DNA of 64,000 bases from CAKKQX01 sp963734595. GTDB lineage: Bacteria > Pseudomonadota > Gammaproteobacteria > Burkholderiales > SG8-41. Below the pieces are notes generated by a model, which made no database searches, was not told where the DNA came from, and worked only from the letters and a program-made list of their open reading frames with translations. Positions 8,834 to 20,785 of this stretch are shown one piece after another (position 1 is the first letter of the stretch; every line of letters begins with the position of its first letter). Position numbers and translations under genes: made by a program. The stretch spans positions 124,001 through 188,000 of the forward strand of contig CAVTHV010000014.1 of assembly GCA_963734595.1 (NCBI GenBank), in the 5' to 3' direction.

Positions 8834-10027
8834 CTAATCCGCGCGGGCAAAAATCAGGCTGCAATTGGTGCCGCCGAATCCAAATGAGTTGCTGAGCACG
8901 TGTGCCGCCGGCTGCTCGCGATTGTCCAGCAGATAATCGAGATCCAGCGCCGGGTCGAGTTGCCGGGTGTTCAGCCCGGCGGGCAGCAAGCCGTGTTGCA
9001 GCACCAGCGCGCAAATCACCGCTTCCACGCCACCGGCAGCGCCCAGGGCGTGGCCGGTCGCGCCTTTGGTGGAGCTGCACGGCGTGCCCGAACCGAATAC
9101 AGATTGAACTGCCTTGCACTCCGCCGCATCGTTGCTTTGGGTGGCGGTGCCGTGCAGGTTGATATAGTCGATTTCAGATGGCTTCAAACCCGCCATTTTC
9201 AGCGCATCCTGCATGGCCATGCGTGCACCCAGGCCGTCCGGATGCGGCGATGACATGTGATAGGCATCGCTGGATTCGCCTATCCCGAGCAGCAGCACGG
9301 CATCCGCATCCAGGTGTTCCGGCGCGCGTTCCAGCAGCGCAAAGGCAGCCGCTTCGCCAATCGAGATCCCGTTGCGTTGCGCATCGAATGGGCGGCAGGC
9401 CTGTTCCGAAATCAGGCCCAGCGAGTTGAAGCCATAAAGCGTCGTCAGACACAGCGAATCCACGCCTCCTACCAAGGCCGCGTCTATGAGTCCCGCCGCC
9501 ATCATGCGTCGTGCCGATCCAAATACCTTGGCGCTGGACGAACACGCCGATGACACGACGACCGCCGGACCGGTCAGGCCAAAATAATGGCGCGTGAAAT
9601 CCGCGACGGAAAAAGTATTGTGCGTGGTGCGGTAAATAAAATCGGCGGGGAGTGCGCCGGTCACCGGGTCGCGTCGCCGGTAGGCCAGCTCGGTCTGCAA
9701 AATGCCGGCAGTGCTGGTTCCGAGGAACACACCAATGCGCTGCGCGCCGTATTTTGCGATGGCCGCGCGCACCGCCCCGTCAAAGCCATCCTGCATCAGT
9801 CCCAGCAACGCGAGCCGGTTGTTGCGGCAATCAAACTCGGCCAGGTGCGCGGGGAGCTGCACCGCATCCACCCCTGCCACCTCGCCAACGAAAGTCGCCA
9901 GATCCACCGTATCAAACGCGCACGGCGCCAGCCCGGAGCGGCGCTGGCGCAGCGCCGCCAGAGTCTGGTCGAGGCCGCGACCGATGCTGCTGGTCGCGGT
10001 GAAATGGGAGAGCCAGAGTGGTTTCAA
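8834..10027 (-). CDS. Beta-ketoacyl-ACP synthase of aryl-polyene cluster (FabF-like)
   Basis: The product is about 397 residues with the complete Cys-His-His triad: SSACSSSAK (Cys162), INLHGTATQSND (His292) and TKGATGHALGAAGG (His326), ending in SFGFGGTN. It elongates the aryl starter with malonyl units and probably forms a heterodimer with the cysteine-less partner encoded just downstream. I chose a TTG at 10027 because the product then begins MKPLWLSHFTATSSIGRG, as family members do; a TTG at 10048 would add seven residues. Neither has a good ribosome binding site. It is the first gene of the minus-strand ketosynthase-partner-dehydratase-ketoreductase-methyltransferase operon. Confidence 0.87.
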   Translation of the reverse strand: MKPLWLSHFTATSSIGRGLDQTLAALRQRRSGLAPCAFDTVDLATFVGEVAGVDAVQLPAHLAEFDCRNNRLALLGLMQDGFDGAVRAAIAKYGAQRIGVFLGTSTAGILQTELAYRRRDPVTGALPADFIYRTTHNTFSVADFTRHYFGLTGPAVVVSSACSSSAKVFGSARRMMAAGLIDAALVGGVDSLCLTTLYGFNSLGLISEQACRPFDAQRNGISIGEAAAFALLERAPEHLDADAVLLLGIGESSDAYHMSSPHPDGLGARMAMQDALKMAGLKPSEIDYINLHGTATQSNDAAECKAVQSVFGSGTPCSSTKGATGHALGAAGGVEAVICALVLQHGLLPAGLNTRQLDPALDLDYLLDNREQPAAHVLSNSFGFGGTNCSLIFARAD

Positions 10028-10088
10028 AGAACAGTAAGCGAATCGCAAGTAAAGGAAGATATTAGCAAATTCCAGTGGTCAGTCTGGA

Positions 10089-10823
10089 TCAACCAGATCG
10101 GTGGCGGACTTTGCCGTTTACGCCCGCGGCGACGCGATGTCGCAATGACAGATAGGCGGCCAGCACCCCCAGCGCGAGACCGGCCAACACATCCACCGCC
10201 ACATGCTGGCGTGTGGCCAGGGCGGAATATACGATGCCGATACACCACGCCCAATTGAAGGTGAGTATCCACAGCGGCGCGCCAAAGCGGCGCAGCAAGT
10301 GATGTAACCAGATGCCCGAAAAAACGGCGGTGGCGACGTGAAGCGAAGGGCAGGCATTGCCCGAGGCATCCATGCTTTTAAGGAAGTTCACATCGGGATA
10401 CTGAGCCCAGTCGATATTGGCTGCGGGTACCGCCGTGGGCCAGAAGTAAAAGACGATCAAGCCTGCAAGGCACGTCGCGGCCATGGCCATGCCATAGCCA
10501 TACAGCTCGCGCCGCGTTGCCAGCAATGCCGGGGGCAGGGAAACATAGACCCACAATGAAATATATATGGACAAGGCCAGGGGTTGAAAAGCGATCAGGC
10601 GATCCGGCAAGGTGATGGGCATCACCGTGGTTGGGTAGGCCGGGACCTTGAGCAAATAGAAATAAGCACCAAAAAACAGGCCGATGAAAAGCGTCGTTCC
10701 GACACTTTTGAGATACACATGCCTGGGTATGACCGCTGCAGCCTGACGGTACCAGGGCGTCTGCTGACCATTTTCGTTCAAGGCCTGTTCTCCCTGGGAT
10801 GCGGCGATGTCGACACGAGGCAT
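10089..10823 (-). CDS. PAP2-superfamily membrane phosphatase
   Basis: The 244-residue product has about six membrane spans. It carries two of the PAP2 phosphatase signatures, CPSLHV (residues 158-163) and SALATRQHVAVD (200-211) with the catalytic histidines; the first KX6RP motif is not obvious. This pattern matches the PAP2_3 subgroup, which includes inositol-phosphorylceramide-synthase-like proteins. It sits about 60 bases upstream of the ketosynthase on the same strand, so it could be part of the pigment operon or an unrelated lipid enzyme. Base use is like the pigment genes rather than the genes to its right. Confidence 0.75.
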   Translation of the reverse strand: MPRVDIAASQGEQALNENGQQTPWYRQAAAVIPRHVYLKSVGTTLFIGLFFGAYFYLLKVPAYPTTVMPITLPDRLIAFQPLALSIYISLWVYVSLPPALLATRRELYGYGMAMAATCLAGLIVFYFWPTAVPAANIDWAQYPDVNFLKSMDASGNACPSLHVATAVFSGIWLHHLLRRFGAPLWILTFNWAWCIGIVYSALATRQHVAVDVLAGLALGVLAAYLSLRHRVAAGVNGKVRHRSG

Positions 10824-10868
10824 GAAAGGGCTCGCGGGTTCAAATGCAAAATACAGTTCTGTGGCGAA

Positions 10869-11792
10869 TCATTTTTTCAACGGCAGGATTTCAGGCAGCG
10901 TCGCAAAGCTCACGCGCTTCACGGTTGCCAGAAAATCCCTGATATACGGAAGCTGCGCGGCGGCCGAAGTGGTCGCCGCGTAGAGCCCGCTCCACAACCC
11001 GCTTTTCCCGACGCGTTTGGCGATCACGTAGCCGCGCTCGATATAGCTGTGTACGGCCCAGCCCGGCAGCGCGGCCAGCCCGCGTCGGCTCGCCACCAGC
11101 TGCAGGATGGCGACGGTCAGTTCCACAGTGCGCCTCTCCGGATGGATGCCCGCAGGTTCCAGACGCTGGCGGATCACGTCGATCATGTGTTCCGGCACCG
11201 GGTAGGTGATCAGGGTGTTCCTGGCGAAATCCTCCGGCTCCAGCCATACCTTGCCGCCGAGCGGGTGGTTCTTTGCGAGCAGCGCAAAAATTTCGAAGCG
11301 GAACAGCGGGTGGTAGGCGATGCCCTTGCGCGGCGCCGGTTCCGACACGATCACGAAGTCCGCGCGGTTGTCCTCCAGCAGTCCCGCCGGATCGGGGTGA
11401 AAGCCGGAGACCAGGTCCAGTTCGACGTCCGGCCATTTTTCGCGGAAAGCATCCATCGACGGCATCAGCCAGTCGAAGCAGGTATGGCATTCCACGGCAA
11501 CACGCAGCGCACCCGCTTTGCCGCCGACGATGCGCGCAATGTCGCTGTCGGCGGCGGAAATGGTGCCCGTGATGTCGCGCGCGAGCTGGAGCAGGCGGTG
11601 GCCGGCAGGAGAAAAGCGCAGCGGGTTGCTTTTTCTCTCGAACAACGTGGCGTCGTAATGGTCTTCGAGCACTTTGAGCTGATGCGAGAGCGCCGATTGT
11701 GTGAGATGCACGCGCCTGGCGGCGACCGAGATATTGCCGGCTTCGGCAAGCGCGATGAGGGTGCGCAGATGCCTCAATTCGAGCAAGTGCAA
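10869..11792 (-). CDS. metR: LysR-family regulator of methionine synthesis, MetR
   Basis: This 307-residue LysR-type regulator has an N-terminal winged helix (LRHLRTLIALAEAG, then HLTQSALSHQLKVLE with the recognition helix near residues 29-43). The effector domain contains ECHTCFDW, characteristic of MetR. MetR binds homocysteine and activates metE and often metH. Here it is divergent from the remains of metE and lies one gene away from metH, which supports the assignment. The regulatory domain is intact in sequence. Confidence 0.88.
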   Translation of the reverse strand: MHLLELRHLRTLIALAEAGNISVAARRVHLTQSALSHQLKVLEDHYDATLFERKSNPLRFSPAGHRLLQLARDITGTISAADSDIARIVGGKAGALRVAVECHTCFDWLMPSMDAFREKWPDVELDLVSGFHPDPAGLLEDNRADFVIVSEPAPRKGIAYHPLFRFEIFALLAKNHPLGGKVWLEPEDFARNTLITYPVPEHMIDVIRQRLEPAGIHPERRTVELTVAILQLVASRRGLAALPGWAVHSYIERGYVIAKRVGKSGLWSGLYAATTSAAAQLPYIRDFLATVKRVSFATLPEILPLKK

Positions 11793-11910
11793 TCCTTTCT
11801 GAAATGGTTTTAATTATGAATTGAATTAATGATTACGTCAAAAAATATGAGTTTGATTTGTGACCTGAGGTGCCCCATCATCGACTGATACAAATGCGGA
11901 GCATTGCAGC
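11793..11910. promoter_or_regulatory. AT-rich metR/metE divergent control region
   Basis: This 118-base gap between metR and the metE remnant is markedly AT-rich. It contains a TTAATTATGAATTGAATTAA segment with partial dyad symmetry (about 11810-11829), as expected for a LysR-type operator. MetR sites are usually TGAA-N5-TTCA; I do not see a perfect copy. The region probably once controlled metE divergently from metR and may now be a relic or serve metR autoregulation only. Confidence 0.45.
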
Positions 11911-12037
11911 ATGGCCTTGATCCACAACCTCGGTTTCCCGCGCATCGGACCGCGGCGCGAAGACGCGCCGCTGGGAGGAGCTCGAAGTAGCGCTCGGGAA
12001 CATGGTCGCGACGGCGCGTGCCTTGTGCGACCCGGTT
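11911..12037 (+). pseudogene. metE: metE remnant: head and tail of cobalamin-independent methionine synthase joined by an internal deletion
   Basis: From the ATG at 11911 the reading MALIHNLGFPRIGPRRE matches the start of MetE. From about 11960, in another frame, the reading KTRRWEELEVALGNMVATAR (to about 12019) followed by ALCDP matches the C-terminal KTR-W-E helix of MetE. About 700 central residues, including the substrate and zinc-binding regions, are missing, and the junction near 11955-11960 also shifts the frame. The tail then runs into a GGTTCAGG-type repeat. The gene keeps its expected place divergent from metR. It cannot encode a working enzyme; metH nearby would replace it. Confidence 0.8.
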
Positions 12038-12113
12038 CAGGGTTCAGGACGCAGGATTCGGAATTCGGAGAAGGTCGAAAGCCGGGGGTCGTGCTGAATC
12101 CCGGATCCGGCCT
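12031..12113. repeat. GGTTCAGG/GGATTCGG-type dispersed repeat
   Basis: This segment starts CCCGGTTCAGGGTTCAGG and continues with GGATTCGGAATTCGG and a pyrimidine-rich partial complement (GCTGAATCCCGGATCCGG) near 12092-12110. The arms can pair imperfectly. Related words recur inside uvrD (50908-51010) and polA (55166-55213). It lies between the metE remnant and the rhodanese gene. Confidence 0.55.
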
Positions 12114-12114
12114 G

Positions 12115-12501
12115 TCAGCACTGCTCCCAGGGCAGCCCTTCAAACCGCCAGCCGGTTTTGGAGTTGCGGCGGTGGTTTTCGTCGAGCTCGCCTTCGAAGC
12201 CGTGCAGCACGTTGTGGACCTTGGTGAAGCCCGCTTCTTCCAGCGCGTGGCCGGCATCGATCGAGCGATTGCCGCTGCGGCAGATCAGCACGACGGGGCG
12301 GTTGACGCTGGTCGCCTTTTTGACGTGCGCGACAAAGTCGGGATTGATGTCCCAGTTCGGGCCGTCGTTCCAGGGCACGAGAATGCTCCCCACCGGGTGG
12401 CCGACGAACAGATATTCCATCTCGCTGCGGCAGTCGATGAAAACGGCATCCGGATTCTTCTTGAGAAACTCGTGCGCTTCCTTGGGTTCGAGGTGTTTCA
12501 T
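12115..12501 (-). CDS. Single-domain rhodanese-like protein
   Basis: The 128-residue product is one rhodanese domain. It has the FIDCRSEMEY segment (residues 21-30) and the active-site loop LICRSGNRS with the catalytic cysteine at residue 74. Such proteins move sulfur from persulfides to acceptors or act in detoxification. It lies between the metE remnant and metH, in a sulfur amino acid neighbourhood, but the specific partner is unknown. The frame is intact. Confidence 0.82.
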   Translation of the reverse strand: MKHLEPKEAHEFLKKNPDAVFIDCRSEMEYLFVGHPVGSILVPWNDGPNWDINPDFVAHVKKATSVNRPVVLICRSGNRSIDAGHALEEAGFTKVHNVLHGFEGELDENHRRNSKTGWRFEGLPWEQC

Positions 12502-12637
12502 TTCACGGCTCGCTGCGACCGGGGAAGCAAATTATAGGCGGAATCCCGTGCAGACCGCCAGCTTGCGCGGTTCCGGCGTAGACCGCGTGTTAAAATCAGC
12601 ACCTTTTTGATCACGGTTTTCTTCCGGGCACGCATCC

Positions 12638-16361
<3,724 letters not shown>

Positions 16362-16422
16362 CCGCGCTGGCCCGCAGTAGCATTTCCGGCACAGGCCAGT
16401 AGCATCGTCGCATGATCCGTTC

Positions 16423-17193
16423 ATGACCCTTTCCGCGTCCCGCTTTCCGCCGGAGGACATCCGGCAGTTCGAAGAGCGCGGCTATCTCGTCGCGCGCCGG
16501 CTCGCCGACCCGGCGCTGTGCGGGCGGATGAAGGCGCTTGCCGCGGATCACCTCGCGCGCGCCGTGCCGCCGGTGGAATACGAGGCCGACGTCGGCTACC
16601 CGGGCGCGCCCGCCTCGCGTGCGGCGCCGGGCGGTCAGACGGTGCGACGGTTGCTGCAGGCTTATGCGCGCGACGAGCTGTTCAGGGATTGGGCGCGTTC
16701 GCCTGTGCTCGGCGAGCGCCTGAAGCAACTGCTCGGGCCGCAGGTCGTGTTGTCGCAGGCGCATCACAATTGCGTGATGACCAAGAATCCGGGTTTCTCC
16801 AGCGAGACCCGTTGGCACCAGGACGTGCGTTACTGGTCGTTCGCCAGAGCCGAGCTGGTTTCCGTGTGGCTCGCGCTCGGGCGCGAACATGCCGGTAACG
16901 GCTGTTTGCTGGTGCTGCCGGGCACGCACACCATGACGTTCCGGCGCGAGCTGCTCGACGAAAAACTCTTTTTGCGCGCCGATCTCGACGAGAATCGCGA
17001 GCTGTTGCGTAACAGGCAAGCCGTCGAGCTCGATCAGGGCGACGTGTTGTTTTTCCACTGCCGCCTGTTCCACGCCGCCGGCGACAACCAGACTGGGGAA
17101 ACCAAGTTCTCGCCGGTCTTCACTTATCACGCCGCCGACAATCCGCCATCACCCGGCACGCGCTCGGCGTCGTTGCCGGAGGTGATGATATAG
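16423..17193 (+). CDS. Phytanoyl-CoA dioxygenase (PhyH) family protein
   Basis: This 256-residue protein has the non-haem iron facial triad of PhyH-type oxygenases: His132 and Asp134 in WHQDVRYW and the distal His217 in RLFHAAGDN. GETKFS (about residues 225-230) stands in the 2-oxoglutarate-binding region. It probably hydroxylates a small molecule using Fe(II) and 2-oxoglutarate; the substrate is unknown. It starts 62 bases after metH and its TAG overlaps a possible GTG start of an EF-hand remnant. Confidence 0.82.
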   Translation: MTLSASRFPPEDIRQFEERGYLVARRLADPALCGRMKALAADHLARAVPPVEYEADVGYPGAPASRAAPGGQTVRRLLQAYARDELFRDWARSPVLGERLKQLLGPQVVLSQAHHNCVMTKNPGFSSETRWHQDVRYWSFARAELVSVWLALGREHAGNGCLLVLPGTHTMTFRRELLDEKLFLRADLDENRELLRNRQAVELDQGDVLFFHCRLFHAAGDNQTGETKFSPVFTYHAADNPPSPGTRSASLPEVMI

Positions 17194-17389
17194 TGCAGAT
17201 TCGTTTTTTCGGACTGGCAGAACATGATGCGGATGGCGACTTTCCGCGCGGTTCGACCAGCGTTTTCACGCCGCGGACAAGGACGGCAATATCAGCCAGG
17301 GCGAGCTCGACGGTTTCATCCAGCGCCGCTACTACCAGGATCTCGACCGCAGGATCGCGCCCAACGTGATCATACGGGGGCGGTTTTGA
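17193..17389 (+). pseudogene. EF-hand protein fragment
   Basis: A GTG at 17193 opens a frame reading AEHDADGD, the start of a calcium-binding loop. After a short shift or deletion near 17241-17248, the frame from 17249 reads RFDQRFHAADKDGNISQGEL, a canonical EF-hand loop DKDGNISQGE, then a helix rich in aromatic and charged residues and a TGA at 17387. The two loops look like a pair from a small EF-hand (CREC/EFh-type) protein that has lost frame. Function is unknown. Confidence 0.55.
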
Positions 17390-17429
17390 CGGGCGTGGCA
17401 GCCACCGAGCATTGTTAAATAATGTATAT

Positions 17430-17443
17430 AAAACAACGGACTA
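17430..17443 (+). repeat. AAAACAACGGAYTA motif, copy 1
   Basis: AAAACAACGGACTA follows a TATATA tract between the EF-hand remnant and mpl. The same 14-base word with T or C at one position occurs at 41976-41989 and 61487-61500 on the minus strand, always next to an AT-rich tract at a gene border. Function is unknown. Confidence 0.45.
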
Positions 17444-17508
17444 CGCATCATTCTCGGCGGTGCTTTTAGACTGGTTTTCTCTGTGATCTTCGCGGTCAGG
17501 TTGCTTTA

Positions 17509-18858
17509 ATGCATATCCACATTCTCGGCATCTGCGGCACGTTCATGGGCGGCATCGCGGCGATCGCGCGCCAGGCCGGCCACAAGGTGACCGGTTGCGA
17601 CGCCAGCGTCTATCCGCCGATGAGCACCCAGCTCGCGGCGCAAGGCATCGAGTTGATCGAAGGCTATGCACCGGAACAGGTGAAGCTCGGGCCCGATCTG
17701 TTCGTGATCGGCAACGTGGTGACGCGCGGCAACCCGCTGATGGAAGAAATCCTGAGCCGCGGGCTGCCGTACGTTTCGGGGCCGCAGTGGCTGGCCGAGA
17801 ACGTGCTGCGGGGAAAATGGGTGCTGGCGGTCGCGGGCACCCACGGCAAAACCACCACCACGTCGATGCTGGCGTGGATCCTCGAGTACGGCGGGCTCAG
17901 GCCCGGTTTCCTGGTCGGCGGCGTGCCGGAGAATTTCGGCGTCTCGGCCCGCTTGTCCGATACGCCGTTCTTCGCCATCGAGGCCGACGAGTACGACACC
18001 GCATTCTTCGACAAGCGCTCCAAGTTCGTGCACTACCGGCCGCGCACCGCGGTGCTCAACAATCTCGAATTCGATCACGCCGATATTTTTCCCGACCTCG
18101 CCGCGATCGAAACCCAGTTCCATCATCTGGTGCGCACCATCCCGGCCAATGGCTTGATCGTCACCAACGGCGCCGACCGGAACCTCGAGCGCGTGCTCGC
18201 ACGCGGTTGCTGGACGCCGCTCGAGCGTTTTGCGCTGGCCTCCGGCTGGCAGGCCGGAGCGCAGGATGCATCCGGCGCTTTCGATGTGTTGTGGCAAGGT
18301 AATAAACAGGGGCGCCTCAAGTGGGATCTGCTCGGCGTGCATAACCAGCTCAACGCGCTGGCCGCAATCGCCGCCGCGCGTCACGGCGGCGTGCCGCCGG
18401 CGGTGGCGATCGAGGCGCTGGCGCAGTTCAAAAACGTCAGGCGCCGCATGGAAGTGAAGGGCGTGGTCAACGGCGTCACGGTCTACGACGATTTCGCGCA
18501 TCACCCGACTGCGATCGAGACCACGCTCGCGGGACTGCGCGCCAGGGTCAACGGCGCGCGGATTATTGCAGTGCTCGAGCCGCGCTCCAACACCATGAAG
18601 CAGGGCGTGATGAACGAGCGGCTCGCAGCGAGCCTCGCCGCCGCGGACCGGGTGTTCTGCTACAGCGCGGGCCTCGCCTGGGATGCGAAAGCGGTGCTTG
18701 CCCCGCTCGGCGCCAAGGCCGCGGTGTGCGACGACTTCGACCGGCTGCTGCAGCAGATCGTTGCCGCCACGCGCGCCGGCGACCACGTGCTGATCATGAG
18801 CAATGGCGGCTTCGGCGGCATTCACGACAAATTGCTGAAAGCGCTCGCTCAAAAGTGA
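17509..18858 (+). CDS. mpl: UDP-N-acetylmuramate:L-alanyl-gamma-D-glutamyl-meso-diaminopimelate ligase
   Basis: This 449-residue Mur ligase starts HIHILGICGTFMGGIA and has the ATP loop GTHGKTTTTS at residues 110-119. EADEYDTAFFDKRSKF follows, and VYDDFAHHPTA precedes the C-terminal domain. These are hallmark segments of Mpl, which recycles the murein tripeptide onto UDP-MurNAc in the cytoplasm. Length matches the family. Its TGA overlaps the GTG start of the amidase gene. Confidence 0.93.
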   Translation: MHIHILGICGTFMGGIAAIARQAGHKVTGCDASVYPPMSTQLAAQGIELIEGYAPEQVKLGPDLFVIGNVVTRGNPLMEEILSRGLPYVSGPQWLAENVLRGKWVLAVAGTHGKTTTTSMLAWILEYGGLRPGFLVGGVPENFGVSARLSDTPFFAIEADEYDTAFFDKRSKFVHYRPRTAVLNNLEFDHADIFPDLAAIETQFHHLVRTIPANGLIVTNGADRNLERVLARGCWTPLERFALASGWQAGAQDASGAFDVLWQGNKQGRLKWDLLGVHNQLNALAAIAAARHGGVPPAVAIEALAQFKNVRRRMEVKGVVNGVTVYDDFAHHPTAIETTLAGLRARVNGARIIAVLEPRSNTMKQGVMNERLAASLAAADRVFCYSAGLAWDAKAVLAPLGAKAAVCDDFDRLLQQIVAATRAGDHVLIMSNGGFGGIHDKLLKALAQK

Positions 18859-20033
18859 TTCACAATTTTCCCAACGATCCGCTCGGCGCTTTTTGCGCGC
18901 ACACCCACGCCGCACTGAAGGGCTCCGGCCGCGGTCCGCTCGCCGGACTTACTTTCGGCGTCAAGGATCTTTACGACATCGCCGGCCACAAGACCGGCTT
19001 CGGCAGCCCCGCGTGGCTGGCGACGCACGAGGCCGCGCGCAGCACGGCAGCGGTGGTGCAACAACTGCTCGACGCCGGCGCCGACGTGATCGGCAAGACC
19101 CACACCGACGAACTGGCGTTCAGCCTCAACGGCGAGAACGCGCATTACGGCACGCCGGTCAACGTCAATGCGCCCGGCCGCATCCCGGGCGGCTCGTCCA
19201 GCGGTTCGGCCGCGGCGGTCGCCGGCGGGTTGTGCGATTTCGCGATCGGCACCGACACCGGCGGCTCGGTGCGCGCGCCGGCGAGCTTTTGCGGCATTTA
19301 CGGCATACGGCCGACGCACGGGCGCATATCGCTGGATGGCGCGTGCCCGCTCGCGGCGAGCTTCGACACCTGCGGCTGGTTCGCGCGCGATCCGGCGTTG
19401 CTCGCGCGTGTCGGGCAAGTGCTGCTCGGCGCCGCTCCGCCTCCCCAACCCGGCCGGTTGTTGCTGGCGCGCGATGCCTTCGCGCTCGCGGGCGATGCCA
19501 TCACCCACGCGCTGCAGCCGGCCATGGACCGCATCAGTGCGTTGCTCGGCCGGGCCGAACCGGTCACGGTCAGCGCGGACGGTCTGCCGCAGTGGTTCCA
19601 GGTGTTCCGCCTGCTGCAGGGCGCGGAAATCTGGGCGCAGCACGGCGAATGGGTGACACGCGCGAAGCCCGATTTCGGGCCCGGCGTCAAAGAACGCATG
19701 CAGTGGACATCGACCATCGATGCGAAGGACGTCGTATCGGCTAGGGAAAAGCGGGAAGACATCGCGCGCCGCATGGATGCGCTGCTCGCCGGCGACGCCG
19801 TGCTGATGCTGCCGACCGTACCCGGTATTGCGCCGCTCAGGAATACGCCGCCCGCCGAGCTCGACGACTTCCGTGGCCGCGCGATGGGCCTGCTGTGCAT
19901 CGCCGGGCTGGCGCGGCTGCCCCAGGTTAATCTTCCTTTGGGCAAGCTCGACGGCTGTCCGCTCGGGCTGTCGCTGATCGCGCGCCGCGGCGCGGACGAG
20001 ATGCTGCTCAGGCTGGCGGCGACGATCGGCTAG
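18855..20033 (+). CDS. Amidase-signature family hydrolase
   Basis: With a GTG start at 18855 overlapping the mpl stop, the product is 392 residues. The amidase catalytic triad is visible: Lys37 in GVKDLYD, the cis-serine in GGSSSGSAA (about 113-120) and the nucleophile Ser138 in GTDTGGSVRAPAS. It resembles GatA, but there are no gatB or gatC genes nearby and the length is short for GatA, so a stand-alone amidase for a small amide is more likely. The upstream frame to 18726 is an artefact inside mpl. Confidence 0.82.
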   Translation: MIHNFPNDPLGAFCAHTHAALKGSGRGPLAGLTFGVKDLYDIAGHKTGFGSPAWLATHEAARSTAAVVQQLLDAGADVIGKTHTDELAFSLNGENAHYGTPVNVNAPGRIPGGSSSGSAAAVAGGLCDFAIGTDTGGSVRAPASFCGIYGIRPTHGRISLDGACPLAASFDTCGWFARDPALLARVGQVLLGAAPPPQPGRLLLARDAFALAGDAITHALQPAMDRISALLGRAEPVTVSADGLPQWFQVFRLLQGAEIWAQHGEWVTRAKPDFGPGVKERMQWTSTIDAKDVVSAREKREDIARRMDALLAGDAVLMLPTVPGIAPLRNTPPAELDDFRGRAMGLLCIAGLARLPQVNLPLGKLDGCPLGLSLIARRGADEMLLRLAATIG

Positions 20034-20055
20034 CGGTCGTTCACGCTCGCGCCGC

Positions 20056-20622
20056 ATGCTGATTTACATTCACGGCTTCAACAGTTCGGCGCGCTCGTTC
20101 AAGGCCGGACTGCTGCATGAGCGCATGGTGCGGCTGGGGCTGGGTGCCGATTACGCCTGTCCCGATCTGGCGCACCGTCCGCGACAGGCCATGGCCCAGC
20201 TCGAAGCGCTGATCGCAGGATCGCCGCGTGCGGCCGCGCTGGTCGGCAGCTCGCTCGGCGGTTTCTACGCAACCTGGCTTGCCGAGAAATACCGGCTGAA
20301 GGCCGTGCTGGTCAATCCCGCGGTGCGCCCATATGAATTGCTGCACGATTACCTCGGCCCGCAGAAAAACCTCTACACCGGTGAGCAATACGAGTTAACC
20401 GACCGGCATCTCGCCGAATTGCGCGAACTCGAAGTGCCCTCGATCACACCGGAACGCTACCTGCTCATGGTGCAGACGGGGGACGAGGTGCTCGATTACC
20501 GGCAGGCGGTCGAAAAATACCGGGGTGCGCAGCAAATCGTGATCGAGGGCGGCGATCACGGTTTCAGCAGCTTCGCCGCTTACCTGGACACGGTATTGCG
20601 GTTCTGCGGCATCGTTGCCTGA
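20056..20622 (+). CDS. YqiA-family alpha/beta-hydrolase (esterase)
   Basis: The 188-residue product starts MLIYIHGFNSS. It has the nucleophile elbow GSSLGG (residues 64-69), an aspartate at TGDEVLDY and a histidine in GGDHGFS, the order of the YqiA/YcfP esterases. Activity on short-chain or palmitoyl-CoA esters is known for the Escherichia coli homologue; the in vivo role is unclear. It lies 22 bases after the amidase and could be co-transcribed with mpl and the amidase. Confidence 0.85.
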   Translation: MLIYIHGFNSSARSFKAGLLHERMVRLGLGADYACPDLAHRPRQAMAQLEALIAGSPRAAALVGSSLGGFYATWLAEKYRLKAVLVNPAVRPYELLHDYLGPQKNLYTGEQYELTDRHLAELRELEVPSITPERYLLMVQTGDEVLDYRQAVEKYRGAQQIVIEGGDHGFSSFAAYLDTVLRFCGIVA

Positions 20623-20785
20623 CTCCGGTCATGCCGATCCGTGGTTTCTGGAATACCGGGACGGCATCGCTTTGCAGTCCGCCGGGGAAAGCGTAGGATG
20701 AGCAGCGTTCCGGCCAGCCTTACCAGAACAGGGATGCCGGAAAAGCGATCCGAGTACGACAAACCGGTCAAAAAGGGGGAGTGCC

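Noticed and set aside
12502..12637. Cobalamin or SAM riboswitch upstream of metH
   Set aside because: The leader is only 136 bases and I see neither a B12-box-like element nor a SAM core.
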